A stretch of DNA of 64,000 bases. Origin: Fragum whitleyi. Lineage: Eukaryota; Mollusca; Bivalvia; Cardiida; Cardiidae. A program made the position numbers and the translations under genes. Below the pieces are notes generated by a model. The model saw only the letters and a program-made list of their open reading frames with translations, searched no databases and was not told where the DNA came from. The stretch is from contig OX411543.1 in assembly GCA_948146395.1 (NCBI GenBank), forward strand, positions 55,605,689 through 55,669,688, written 5' to 3'. This document shows positions 46,198 through 57,065 of the stretch, piece after piece; within the stretch, counting starts at the first letter, position 1; every line of letters starts with the position of its first letter.

Positions 46198-46765
46198 GAT
46201 TTTATCTGCCTTCTTATGAATAAAATCTGTACTGATGAGTTACGAGAGGTCAAGTTTACAAACAAATGGAATGTTCCTATACTAAGCTCAAATTCCTATT
46301 AAAACAAAAACACGGAAATCAGGGGATATAGCCATCTCGACACGAGTTACTGTAAATATATGAATGACGTTGTTAATTTGAATTAAAGATAAATGAAAAA
46401 AAGAATAAACAATTATCCCAGCACAAAATATCTAATTTAATATTTTAACATCTAACGGAGACTGAAACGTCGTAACTATAGAATACTTAACATGTGATGT
46501 TTAAGTGCATTTTTTGTCCCCTATTTTTACACTGATAACAAAATATTCTTCTTCAAAGTACTAAACATAGTAACTACAACTGTATAGTAGCGCTTCTATC
46601 CCTTGGATGAGCGTAAAATTTCCTCAATCCAATCATTTATCTATTTGTATTACCGGAAGTACTTAAATATTAAAAAAAACATCATTAATGTATATTTTCC
46701 ATATCGTACCTCATTGAACTTGAATGAAAATAAAACATTTGTTTTGTTCTGTTCTGTTCTTTGTA
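46198..46765 (+). mobile_element. LINE-like 3' end with (TTCTG)n tail, copy 2
   Basis: This copy is a shorter, diverged partner of 35847-36600, ending ACTTGAATGAAAATAAAACA then TTCTGTTCTGTTCT. An internal segment of copy 1 is missing here. Confidence 0.65.
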
Positions 46766-46884
46766 GCATTAGAGATGCTAACCAGTCTAGCGACATCTGT
46801 GGGTTTTACATAACCTTTCAACACGTGACAGTCAGTCTCAAGAATGTAAAACCTTTCTTGTACCTTTTGTTTGAATACGGATGA

Positions 46885-46932
46885 ACACCGCTATCAACAT
46901 TTTTTTCTGTAAAATCGCGATGGCTGAAGTAC
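46885..46932 (-). mobile_element. SINE family 1 terminal scrap
   Basis: ACCGCTATCAACATTTTTTT, CTGTAAAATCGCGATGGCTG is the complement of the family's 3' end. Confidence 0.5.
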
Positions 46933-46939
46933 AGGCGAT

Positions 46940-47960
46940 CTTAACTTAATCTGAGTTTTGCCATATATGTTAATATAAAACAACTTATAAGACCAAATTT
47001 GGATTGTGAATCAATCGCATTAGCTGTACAAAATACTTACCTACATAAATCGTATTGATTTTCTTTAATTATTTTTCACGCAATGGCTTCAGATAATCGT
47101 TCTTTCACTTAACTGCATAATACCGAAAGAGACCAAAACCCTGTAATTACAGACGAAATCTCGGTCTTTTATTTCGGAGGATGGGTGGCCCCATTCAGGT
47201 AGTCAAAGTTCCAGAGTCGTAGCGAATGACGTTTACTAGTCAAAATGCAGAAAAACTGCTGTTTGATATGGTAAAATATGTCGAAAATGAATTATCTTTT
47301 TGACTGCTTTTTTGAGTTAAGAAAATAATTATTAGTCTATACACTATAGTTGCCTGTGTTCTTTTCTCTATCGCTCTCTGTCTGTCTCTGTCTATCTGTC
47401 TGTCGCTCCCTCTATCTTTCTTTTCCCCACTTTCTCTTTCTTTGAATTAAAATGAAATTGCAGAATTGCCGAAAGAAGACACCAACCCTACTTTGAAAGA
47501 GTCACAAAACTCTCAAAATGCAGGGAATTTTCAAAATTTCAGTCGAAGAAATACCATTGTGTCGTTGAAAAATCACTATGCTTTCTATACCTTTAAGTTA
47601 GATGCATAGTAATAAAAAAAGAAAACATTATTTAAGACGTTCATTTGCGTAAATAAGGTGACTTTGTTAATTTTACCCCACCCACCTATGTTAATTTTGA
47701 GATTGAGGGTACCAATGTTTTGGTGCAAGTTAAATTGCTTTTCCTGGAGAAGTTTTTGATGCAGGTTGGTTTTCCTATCTATCAAGTGTATCGGCTATCG
47801 GAAATCATCATTCACTTGCATCTTTAACATTGTTAAATGTTACTTTTTGTGCATTATGTGAGTGACCGATTAGAAGTTGGTTTAAGTTTATTTCTCTTTC
47901 TCAACGAATTCAATATATCGCTCTAGAATGACATCAGATTCGTTAACCATCAGTACTTTC
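46940..47960. other. Unassigned stretch with a short (CTGT)/(CT) patch
   Basis: A pyrimidine-rich patch lies at 47360-47440. No exon is supported on either strand. Confidence 0.4.
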
Positions 47961-47971
47961 AGTGCTTTGAT

Positions 47972-48280
47972 TATCTTATAACTTTTCAAATATCCGTATG
48001 AAAACGCCCCGTATGATATTTCATATGATATCACATGGATATTTCTAGAACAATAACATAATGGAGTAATTTTCAGAAACTTGAATTTCTGTAAGAAGCA
48101 TCGACGAAAACAAGGCAAAGAGAGATGATAACATAAACATAATACGTACTTAGTGTCTTGTATTAAAATATCTAACCCGGTTGTGGGAATTGATAATTGT
48201 CTCGGCAGAGCCTCGGCAATTATCAATTCTCCCAACTTCGTTAGATTTTTTTCATACAAAACACTAAGTACGTATCATAT
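47972..48280 (+). mobile_element. Palindrome-ended repeat (family B), copy 2
   Basis: TATCTTATAACTTTTCAAAT starts it. TACTTAGTGTCTTGTATTAA and its complement close the hairpin around CTCGGCAGAGCCTCGGC. The 123-codon minus frame here is repeat. Confidence 0.8.
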
Positions 48281-48789
48281 ACTGAGCGACTTTAAAAACG
48301 CAACACTTTAAATCGTCACTGAAAGGCAAATAAAGTAAACAGACTCGGACTGAAATATTCTTATTTTGTTTCCTTATAAGTTACGTTTTATTCAACATCA
48401 ATTTTGTTTTGAAACATTCTCTCCTGTTCCCGATACAATGACAATTTCAAATATACCCACGAAAGTTGAAATTTCTCCACAGCCCTACTTTTAGGTGGAT
48501 ATTTTCTTTTCAACTGAAACAAAAGCCAAACAAATTTCAGAAATAAGTTGAATGAATCAAGAGGTCTAACAAATCATCAATACTGCGTTTAGCACGTTTT
48601 GACCAAAGACGACACCAAAACGGCGTCTTTTTGGCCAGAAATGACGTCACTAACATGCCTTTCCATTCCTTTCATAGAACCACAAACATCATTTAAACAC
48701 GCAAAGTCTTGAGAAACTCCTTATTGGCAAGGTCTTACTTTACAGATGTTCAAATATTGATAGAATAAATCAATATTTTTTTAGTCTAA

Positions 48790-51591
48790 TCGAGGTTAAC
48801 GACGTTCCGAATCTAAGGAACAATTTTCCTTTTGACATCCACGATTCAGAGTACAGTCTTTTGATGAATGCATTAATGATTTCACTAAACTCATATATGA
48901 TACACCTTTTTCGCTCTTTGGAAAAACTATTAAAAATAACAGTTTTAAGCCTTCAAATCGTAATGAATGGTTTGACAATGAGTGTCTAATGGCTAAGAGT
49001 GAATTCTTATCAAGTAGGCGCAAGTTTAAAAAATATCCTAGTGAAAATAACAAATTATCTTTTTTAAACAGTCGTAATAACTACGCACGAGTGAAGCGAA
49101 ATTCTAAATACAAATACGATTTGAAACAAGGGCAAAAATTATCTTCTTTAAGTAGAGGCAACCCATCGAAATTTTGGAAATTTATCAAGAAATACCGCAA
49201 TAATGCTTCTAATAAAACAAACCTTGGTACGGATGATTTTGTCAAATTTTTCTCATCGATAAATGATTTTAACCAGCACAGTGAAACTACGAGTGAAAAT
49301 AATGATGCAAATATGGACGAGCAATTTAGAAACATTGAATTTTTAGACAAACCTTTTGATGAAAACGAAATTAAGAAAACGATCCAACAACTATCTCGCA
49401 ATAAAAGTGAAGGATACGATAAAATTCTTCCCGAATTCTTCATCGACGCAAACGATTTTATCTCACCTTTTTTAGTTACTATATTTAATCGTATATACGA
49501 AACGGGCGAATATCCCGATCTGTGGACAAAAGGAATTATCGTCCCAATTTACAAAAAGGGAGATCGAAACGACCCTGCAAACTACAGGGGAATCACCCTT
49601 ATTTCAACTCTCGCAAAAATTTTCTCATTATTATTGAGGAATAGACTAAATTTTTTCTGTGAAAATGAAAGTATATTTAACGAATGTCAATTCGGCTTTC
49701 GTGATAAGAGAAGTACTGTTGACTGCATTTTTATTCTACATAGTATTATTCAGAAAGTATTATCTAGCAAAAATAAACTTTACTGTGCATTCATTGACTA
49801 TCAAAGATGTTTTGACACAGTACCGCATTGCTTCTTGATTAAAAAGTTAATAAAATTAGGATTGGGTACTAAATTTGTACGCATGATAAAATCTATTTAT
49901 AGTAAAATTTCTTCATGTGTCAGAATTGACCAATCAAAATCATCTCCGTTTTTCGAGATACCAATCGGCTTGAAACAGGGCGAGCCGTTGTCGCCCATTT
50001 TGTATATTTTATTTGTAACTGACATAAGTGAAAATATGAACTTCAACTGTCTCACGGAGACAGATCTTAACCTTTTATCTTTATACATGCTTTTGTTTGC
50101 AGATGACATTGTCTTATTTACTACAAGTCAATCAAGTCTACAATCTCTATTAGATTGTTTGTATACATATTCCCATGAATCGGGTTTAACCATTAATGTC
50201 AATAAAACCAAAGTTGTTATTTTCGAGAAAGGAAGAAATCAGAATAATTATCAATTTTACATCAATAACGAACGTTTAGAAATTGTAGAAAACTTTATCT
50301 ATCTAGGTATAAAATTTGTTAAAAACGGAAGCCTTGCGAGTGCAGCCAAGGCTCTGAGTGAACACGCTTTAAAGGCCATGAATAATCTTCTCATACTCTT
50401 TAAGCGAGTAAAACTTGATATTAAAACTAAATTACTCTTATTTGACCGAATGGTAGCACCGATCCTTCTATACGCATCGGAGGTATTAGGAATATACCAG
50501 TTCAAAGATATTGATAAAATACATGTTAAATTTTGTAAAATTATTCTCGGCGTGAGACAACAATCATCTACTTTGGCAGTGCTTGGTGAATTAGGAAGAT
50601 TCCCGTTGACAGTAATAAGCGCTGAACGCTCTCTGAAGTATTTCATTAAAATAAGGAATAATCCGTTTTCAACGATAAACAACATATTTACCGAACAATG
50701 TAACATTACAATAGATAACAACAAATTTTGGTCGTCAAAGATTAAGCAGTACCTAGAAAGAATTGGTTATGGATACATTTGGAACGAACAAAACATCCCT
50801 TTGAAATTTTCCATCTCTATTAAACAGAGAATACGCGATACATATATTCAAGAATGGAAAGCGTCCATGAACGCTTCTACAAAACTTGAAAGTTACGTTA
50901 AATTCAAACAAGAATTCCATATCGAGCCGTACCTACAAAATATTAACAATGAAAGGTTAAGAAAACAACTAACTCGCTTTCGTATATCCGCACATGACTT
51001 AGCAATAGAAACCGGTAGATATCTCCATGTGGAAAGAAAAGACAGAATATGCCTTTGTTGTTCACAATCCGCCATTGAAACTGAATATCATTTCTTACTT
51101 GTATGTCCGTATTATAGAGAAATCCGCAAACATTTTTTCTCACCTTCATGGCCTTCTATTACAAAATTTATCAACATTCTTAGTTCTAAAAGTAAAACAA
51201 TACAGAGAAAAGTGTCTAAATATATTGACTTAGCGTATGAATACCGGAAGCTCAAAATTGAAGGAACCAGTCTAGATTCAGATAGCATCTAAACGTTCAT
51301 ATCTTCAATTACAACATTAATCACTTGAATGGATGTTCCATGTGATCAATGGAGTATAAAAGAATCTATATGAATCTTGAATGGATATAGCTAAGACGTT
51401 TGCAAATAAGTTTCAGTGTATTTTCCAAAAATGTACATATATAACAAAATATAAAATGTTAATTTATGTTATAAATGTATTTGTATATATCTTACCATTG
51501 AGCCATATTCTTATGTAATATTCTTTGTAAATGGCCAATGGCAAATATTTTGCCGACTTGCCAAATAAAGAAATTGAATTGAATTGAATTG
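48790..51591 (+). mobile_element. 5'-truncated non-LTR retrotransposon (LINE)
   Basis: The reverse transcriptase ORF occupies most of the element. In-frame similarity-like coding extends upstream to about 48800 with one TGA at 48833-48835, so the 5' part (endonuclease) is lost. After the stop there is a 300-bp trailer ending AATAAAGAAATTGAATTGAA, a (TTGAA)n tail. No flanking duplication could be set. The intact 767-codon frame suggests a fairly young insertion. Confidence 0.9.
48989..51292 (+). CDS. LINE reverse transcriptase, 767 codons
   Basis: This is the ORF2 C-terminal part of a jockey/CR1/L1-like element; the clade is unresolved. The reverse transcriptase domain spans about residues 120-430. 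Motifs include WTKGIIVPIYKKGDRNDPANYRG-type block 1-2 (from residue 181), GFRDKRSTVDC, AFIDYQRCFDTVPH, GLKQGEPLSPILY (about 327) and the catalytic FADD (about 369-372; the two Asp bind metal). A C-terminal Cys/His cluster, CLCCSQ...EYHFLLVCPYY (about 688-708), is a zinc-binding motif of these proteins. No endonuclease domain is present. The true start is upstream; the ATG used here is just the first in the open frame. It copies its own RNA at the target site when complete; this copy should be immobile. Confidence 0.92.
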   Translation: MAKSEFLSSRRKFKKYPSENNKLSFLNSRNNYARVKRNSKYKYDLKQGQKLSSLSRGNPSKFWKFIKKYRNNASNKTNLGTDDFVKFFSSINDFNQHSETTSENNDANMDEQFRNIEFLDKPFDENEIKKTIQQLSRNKSEGYDKILPEFFIDANDFISPFLVTIFNRIYETGEYPDLWTKGIIVPIYKKGDRNDPANYRGITLISTLAKIFSLLLRNRLNFFCENESIFNECQFGFRDKRSTVDCIFILHSIIQKVLSSKNKLYCAFIDYQRCFDTVPHCFLIKKLIKLGLGTKFVRMIKSIYSKISSCVRIDQSKSSPFFEIPIGLKQGEPLSPILYILFVTDISENMNFNCLTETDLNLLSLYMLLFADDIVLFTTSQSSLQSLLDCLYTYSHESGLTINVNKTKVVIFEKGRNQNNYQFYINNERLEIVENFIYLGIKFVKNGSLASAAKALSEHALKAMNNLLILFKRVKLDIKTKLLLFDRMVAPILLYASEVLGIYQFKDIDKIHVKFCKIILGVRQQSSTLAVLGELGRFPLTVISAERSLKYFIKIRNNPFSTINNIFTEQCNITIDNNKFWSSKIKQYLERIGYGYIWNEQNIPLKFSISIKQRIRDTYIQEWKASMNASTKLESYVKFKQEFHIEPYLQNINNERLRKQLTRFRISAHDLAIETGRYLHVERKDRICLCCSQSAIETEYHFLLVCPYYREIRKHFFSPSWPSITKFINILSSKSKTIQRKVSKYIDLAYEYRKLKIEGTSLDSDSI

Positions 51592-51771
51592 ATATTGCCT
51601 CCGTGTCGTCGATGTAGTCTAAGGAGTCTTCGTCGTCTTAGTGCGACTGATTGTTTGCGATAAATATATCGATTATAGAATTCCGTTAGATAATTATGAT
51701 CACTACATTAAAAGGCATAAACCGTATTTCCAAATTCATTTCATATGAAAACTAACCCCTTTAAGACTTTT

Positions 51772-52087
51772 TGTCTTATAACTATACAAATATCTGTGTG
51801 ATAACAACCCGTATGATATTTTTTATGATATCACATAGTTATTTTTAGAACAATAATATCATACAGTTATTTTTAGAAACTTGCATTTCGGTAAGAAACA
51901 TCGACGAAAACAAGACAAAAAGAGGTTATAAGATAAATATAATACATTCTTAGTGTATTGTATGAAAAAAATATCAAACTCGGTTGTGAGAATTGACAAT
52001 TGTCTCGGCAGAGCCTCGACAATGATCAATTCTCCCAACCTCGTTAGATATTTTTTTTCATATAATACACTAAGTATGTATTATATA
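51772..52087 (+). mobile_element. Palindrome-ended repeat (family B), copy 3
   Basis: It starts TGTCTTATAACTATACAAAT and ends with the TACACTAAGTATGTATTATA arm. It abuts the exon region of the downstream gene: the first possible acceptor is about 18 bp beyond it. The frame start at 51953 is in this repeat and is not the gene's start codon. Confidence 0.8.
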
Positions 52088-52160
52088 TTTTCATACACTT
52101 CCAAGCACCAGCTGGCCTTTCACTCCAACTCACAAGCGAAATGTTTGTTTTATAAACCAG

Positions 52161-52721
52161 GCGTGGCAAAATCCGAGGAAGAAAACTTTCTGAAGAAACT
52201 GTTACGTGAGATTCACCGGGAAACCAACGATGAAAAAAACATAACACCTCTCCGGACCAACCTTAAAAATGCCGACATTGATGTCAACCTTGACACGAGT
52301 AGATCTGCAACACAGACGTTACAGACTGAAGTCGATGGGAATAAATTGGAAATCTTAAACAGAGACGACGACATTCCTGAAATCTTTAAAGGTTCTAAAT
52401 CGATGAGGCATAACACTGTCAAGGACACCACGTTATCAATTAATAGAAACTCAGTCGCAACGAAACAAGAAATATCACAAACATCCGTGAATAATGACAA
52501 AACTGCAAACCAAGATGATGATATCGATGAAGTATTTACAAGTCACAAACAAGAGGACACCGAGAGGAACCATACCCCTCTAAAAGCTGAATGGTTTATG
52601 CAAACTGGGCGGGACTTTCATGGTTGGCGCGATGAGCTCAATTTTCCTGGAAGCAGCTTCTTACTGGATATTATCGACGAGTACCTTATTACAGAAAAGT
52701 ATCTCGAAGATGAAATCAAAG
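52161..52721 (+). CDS. Unrecognised multi-exon gene, exon a (561 bp)
   Basis: The acceptor TGTTTTATAAACCAG|GC gives phase 1, like the following exons; an alternative acceptor is CTTCCAAG|CAC at 52105/52106. The donor is ATCAAAG|GTAGGG. The product is acidic and polar: VAKSEEENFLKKLLREIHRE, then a low-complexity part with two similar segments, DDDIPEIFKGSK and DDDIDEVFTSHK. It ends with the more ordered WFMQTGRDFHGWRDEL and LLDIIDEYLITEKYLEDEIK. The first base of a split codon (G) joins AC of the next exon to give Asp. Upstream exons and the start codon were not found. No family is recognised. Confidence 0.7.
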
Positions 52722-52749
52722 GTAGGGATCACTTACCAGAGGCATGTTT

Positions 52750-53067
52750 TATCTTATAACTATACAAATATCCGTATGATAACATCCCGTATGATATTTT
52801 TTAATGATAACACATAGTTATTTTTAGAACAAAGATAAAAATCGGTTATTTTTAGAAACTTGCATTTCAGCTAGAAACATCCACGACAACAAGACAAATA
52901 GTGGTTATAAGATAAATATAATACGTACTTAGTGTATTGTATGAAAAAAATATCTAACTTGGTTGTTAGAATTGATAATTGTCTCGCATGATAAGTTCTC
53001 CCAACCTCGTTAGATATTTTTATGCCCCCGTATCGAGAGATCGGGGGCATATTGTTTTACTCATGTC

Positions 53068-53102
<35 letters not shown>

Positions 53103-53360
53103 CTGTCCGTCCGTCTATCCGAAAACTTAACCAAACTTAACCTTTGCCTTTTCTCCAAAAGTATTTGACATACAAGGCTCATATTTGGCATGATGATAGA
53201 TCTCAATGATCCGCATCTGCTGGTACCAAAGTTAAGGTCATGTGACAAGGTCAAGGTCATCTGTCAAGGTCAAACTTAAAAAAAATGCTGTTCCGGGGGT
53301 ATTTGTGTTTCACAAACACATCTTGTTTTCATATAATACACGAAGTACGTATTACATATT
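52750..53360 (+). mobile_element. Palindrome-ended repeat (family B), copy 4, split by an insertion
   Basis: It starts TATCTTATAACTATACAAAT, 29 bp after exon a's donor. Its right arm (TTTTCATATAATACACGAAG) is separated from the rest by the 53021-53325 element. Confidence 0.8.
53021..53325. mobile_element. GCCCCCG-hairpin element nested in family B
   Basis: The left end is a hairpin ATGCCCCCGTATCGAGAGAT plus CGGGGGCAT, followed by (CTGT)n and AAGGTCAAGGTCAT. The right end has CCGGGGGTATTTGTGTTTCA and CAAACACATCTTG. Comparison with intact family B copies places the insertion in a run of T. Confidence 0.75.
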
Positions 53361-53853
53361 TATCATACATCTTACGATATTTCTTTGTAAGTTAAAAAAG
53401 AATGAACACATCAGGTATGATTTGTGATTTTGACTTCGATTAATTATTTTGCAAAAAGTTTAGTATAATGGGCCCCAGATGTATTAGAGATAACCATCGG
53501 TAATTTTTCTAACCAAAAGATATTTTTAGCCAACTGAGATTGCTGAAAATAATTTCCGTTTAGATTTTGACAAAATGCTACTTTTATACAATTTGACATT
53601 TATTATTTTCAAAGAATTGAACTTTAAACCCAAAAAGAACCATGACAAAAAGCGCATTAAGTTCGATATTGTAATTATTCATAGTAATATATTTATAATT
53701 ACAAATTGAATCGATATACAATATCGGTCATTTTAATTTAAAATTCAATGTTTTTCTTTGATTTAAAGATTTAACATTTTTGAAAACGTTAGCTTATTGC
53801 ACCTGGAAAAACGATTACTTAAGCAAATTAAAGTATCCGCCATAATCTTTGAA

Positions 53854-54180
53854 ACAGCTAATAAAATAGCGAAATTAACAAGGTGAATGATCTTTGAACG
53901 TTTTTGGAATGAAACTGAAAAGTGCGATGAGTAAGTTAAGTGTGGAATTAAGGGAGATAATCTAACATCGCTCATTTTTTCAGGATGTCAATAAAATTGC
54001 GATTTTTTTTCTAATTTTCCTTATCTTGAATCAAGGTGTTGATCGTAGGGGTTTTAAGTGAATTGGAACGTTTTTGGATATTTTGAGTCAGTTTTTGTAA
54101 TAAATGAATGGAGCGCTAAGCAAGCGAGTTAGAATGATTTTGATAGAGATGAATGTCAATTTCATGGCGTTACCAACTAT
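53854..54180. mobile_element. Family A MITE directly before exon b
   Basis: ACAGCTAATAAAATAGCGAA to CAATTTCATGGCGTTACCAA. It ends nine bases before exon b. Confidence 0.75.
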
Positions 54181-54189
54181 ACATTTCAG

Positions 54190-54366
54190 ACCCGTTTAAT
54201 CCAGATGAAAGTCGACTTGCAACGTTCGCTGCCGACCTTGACAAGTTAATAACTGATATAGATGACCCTGAGATACTCGCCCTGATGTACACTCGCCGCA
54301 TAACAGCTTTTATACAGCATGAGAGAATGATGTGTGCTGCATCCAAGTTTGATATGATCTCAATGA
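54190..54366 (+). CDS. Same gene, exon b (177 bp)
   Basis: TATACATTTCAG|AC to CTCAATGA|GTAAGT, phase 1 in and out. It encodes PFNPDESRLATFAADLDK, LITDIDDPEILALMYTRR and ITAFIQHERMMCAASKFDM, predicted mostly helical. Its acceptor lies nine bases after a family A MITE, whose end TTACCAACTAT sits where a branch point would be expected. Confidence 0.8.
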
Positions 54367-54664
54367 GTAAGTAATTTTTATTAAAATATGACCTACGTCG
54401 CGGGAGTGATATAAACCCGTAGAATATTTTTGATATTGCACGGGTGTTATTACACTAGTGGAATAACTATGCAAATGAGCTCAGAACGAAAAGCGACGCT
54501 ATTTTGTAACCGCGAAAATTACGTCATAATGTATCTATTTTGACGTCAGTTTTTAATCGGCGTTATAAGTTTGGCGGAAAATTGAAATGTTGAATTTCAA
54601 AAATTTCGACGATTTTACGCAAAAAAATCGGGTCAAATTATAAATAGAATATAAAATTTGTGCT

Positions 54665-54790
54665 CATCAAATACAGAATTTATTAAACTCGTCATCTAAA
54701 ACAGATAAAAAAAACTCGGCGCAGCCTCGTTTTTATCTGTTTATAGATGACTCGTTTAATAAATTCGGTATTCAATGACCACTCATTCAA
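54665..54790. repeat. Palindrome with an ACTCGGCGCAGCCTCG centre
   Basis: AATACAGAATTTATTAAACT, CGTCATCTAAAACAGATAAA faces TTTATCTGTTTATAGATGAC, TCGTTTAATAAATTCGGTAT. Confidence 0.75.
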
Positions 54791-54828
54791 TATCCTCTAT
54801 ATATCCCCTTTTTTATTGACAGAATTAG

Positions 54829-55238
54829 TAATATCGTGAAATTGACAATCACGTCGATCAGAGTTGCTCACTCAGCGCTCAAATCATTCATTCCAAACAC
54901 TCACTCAAATCAATAAAAAACGCTCCGAAATCGAATAATGCGGCTCGAAATCGTTTAAAACTAACGACATGTCACAGAAATTTGTCAAAATATTACATAT
55001 TTTGTGGCTGATGTGGATTTTCAAGCGTCTGATTGATACGCGATGAAGAACAGATTGGAAAGTTCGTAGAGTTTTTTAAGGGAGGCAAAACAATATTGCC
55101 ATTTCGTCCAACTTTGACGAAATCATCGATATTAAATTAACTCCCTTAGATTCCATTCAAAAGACGTTCCACAGACTCAATCAATATCAATCCTAAACCT
55201 TTCACCCAACTTGTCAATTTAACGATATTGTTAACTAT
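54829..55238. mobile_element. Family A MITE, inverted orientation
   Basis: ACAGAATTAGTAATATCGTG to AATTTAACGATATTGTTAAC. The GAATGAATG-type arm is on the left as CATTCATTCC-like words, so this copy is reversed. The core hairpin is at 55078-55147. Confidence 0.8.
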
Positions 55239-55423
55239 AGAATAGAAAGAACTTAATTTGCTAAGAAAATTTTACGGTCATAGATTAGTCCACCAAATCT
55301 GTACATAATAACATGCATTTATTTGAAAGGCATATAGATTCTTTCATTAACGCCCAGTCCATAAATGGTTGATTTACTGTCAGTGAAGAGACTCCCTGAA
55401 GTTATTTGTTCTAATTGTGAAGT

Positions 55424-55860
55424 ACAATTAACAACATCGTAAAATTGACATCCAGCTCGATCAAAAGCATTCCAAATCACTCGCTCGTCGCTCCATTCAT
55501 TCATTCCAAACACTCACTCAAACCATTCAAAAATGCTCAAAATGACTAAAAAATATAAGATCGTCAACGTCATTCAAAATGAATTAAGCAAGAACCAAAT
55601 CGCAATTTCACTGATATAATTGAAATCTTAAGCGTCTGATTGGTTCTTTAAGAAATAGATAGCGATTTATAGAACTTGTATGCATATTTTGTTAAAGGGA
55701 GTTAATGAATATCGCTAAATTTGTTCATCCTGAACAAAATTAGCGATAATGGATTAGCTTTCTTTAATTTCACTCAAAATCGCTGCAGACATTCAAACAT
55801 TTTCATTCCAAATTATTCCAAAATTATTCACCTTGTTAATTTCACCATGTTGTTTACTGT
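55424..55860. mobile_element. Family A MITE, inverted orientation
   Basis: ACAATTAACAACATCGTAAA to AATTTCACCATGTTGTTTAC. The core AATATCGCTAAATTTGTTCA faces TGAACAAAATTAGCGATA. It lies 64 bp before exon c. Confidence 0.8.
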
Positions 55861-55924
55861 TTATATAGAAAGGCACTTACAAAAGTGTTCCGCTGACCCT
55901 CGTTTTATTTTCCCTGATATCTAG

Positions 55925-56128
55925 AGGCCATGATGATGGAGATAAGTAGCTTATTCACGGACGACAACGAATCCATGCAGGATTTTCTCCTGACTTTGCT
56001 GTTAGAACTCCCAGCCGTTCCCGGCGTACAGTGGGACCCAAACAATGTAGCAATACAACTGAGTCTACGGATCCACGACCGAATCTTCAATGATACCGTC
56101 CACTATCTCCTTGGCAGGTCTTACCGGG
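55925..56128 (+). CDS. Same gene, exon c (204 bp)
   Basis: CCTGATATCTAG|AG to TACCGGG|GTATTG. This donor keeps phase 1; the alternative GGCAG|GTCTTA would break the frame to the next exon. It encodes MMMEISSLFTDDNESMQDFL, LTLLLELPAVPG, VQWDPNNVAIQLSLRIHDR and HYLLGRSYR. Leu-rich amphipathic helices suggest an all-helical fold. Confidence 0.8.
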
Positions 56129-56204
56129 GTATTGTTTGTTTGTTTTTTGTTAAGTTAATACTAATTTATTCTAGCCCGATTACCACGAAAGTTTAAGCAT
56201 ATAA

Positions 56205-56320
56205 ACAAAACAAAAAACAAAACCAAAACCAAAAATCAAACAAAAAAAACCCAAAAAACCCCAAGAAACAACAACAAAAAAATATAAAAAAAAACAAAAA
56301 AACAACAACCAACAAACAAT
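56205..56320 (+). repeat. A-rich (AAAC)n low-complexity tract
   Basis: AAACAAAA, CCAAAA and CAACAA words alternate in intron c-d. Confidence 0.8.
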
Positions 56321-56644
56321 ATGGATGCAGGGTATTAAAAAAGAATATAACCTACAGACGCGTTAGCCATGCCCTTCTAGCTGAAGAAACGCAAGTATTG
56401 AGCATATCTATATCTTTTTTTGAAAATAAGTAAACGAAATCCTTACAAACAACAACATTCAAAATCACATCTCAAGTGCGTCTCTGACAAGCACGTACAG
56501 TAAGCGGGTGCGAATTAGAAATTATATTGTCAAACATATATCTTCGGTGAATGATCACTACATCGTAACTACAGCAAAGTCAAGCACATGCGTGTTATAG
56601 CTTTTCACAAGTAATGATCGTTTGCAATGCGTCTTATATTTTAG

Positions 56645-56833
56645 ATGTCACCATGTTTTCTCTTGGTATGTACAACGCACTTAGAAGCTACTTCAGTTCT
56701 TCGAAAGTTAACAAGGACCAATTCATCGCTATAGTTACAGACATATTGTATTACGACGCCGACGTTCACTGCCCAACTGACAGAGAAATGAAGATGCAGC
56801 GAAGAGATTCCCTGTGGGATCTAACTAGAAAGT
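56645..56833 (+). CDS. Same gene, exon d (189 bp)
   Basis: GTCTTATATTTTAG|AT to CTAGAAA|GTAGGT, phase 1 in and out. It encodes VTMFSLGMYNALRSYFSSSK, VNKDQFIAIVTDILYYDAD and VHCPTDREMKMQRRDSLWDL. An intron of 2.5-4 kb follows. Confidence 0.8.
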
Positions 56834-56949
56834 AGGTTCATGATTTATATGGTGGCATTTTTCTGCCACAAGGTCTGAGATGGCAATATCAGGATAATCT
56901 GAAAACCATCGCGAATGGTTTGTTTCCTGAAAATTAAGTCTAGATAAAG

Positions 56950-57065
56950 AAATGAAAATCGTGAAATCGACCAAGGATTTAATTAAGAATGAAATTGGCC
57001 GAGTGTGATGAGCGACCTTTGAATGGTATCAAATAAGGTAATAGAGTTTCGTCTATTTTGTTCAA
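56950..57065. mobile_element. Decayed left half of a family A MITE
   Basis: GAAAATCGTGAAATCGACCA, AATGAAATTGGCCGAGTGTG and TTTTGTTCAAATCG are diverged family words. Confidence 0.45.

Noticed and set aside
49081..51149. Minus and alternate-frame ORFs over the LINE
   Set aside because: They are shadows of the reverse transcriptase frame.
51953..52105. Start codon for the 268-codon frame
   Set aside because: The first 45 codons are family B repeat and match the non-genic frame at 14616; the real exon begins after a splice acceptor.
56101..56120. Exon c donor GGCAG|GTCTTA
   Set aside because: It would leave phase 2 and break the join to exon d; GG|GTATTG at 56128 keeps phase 1.
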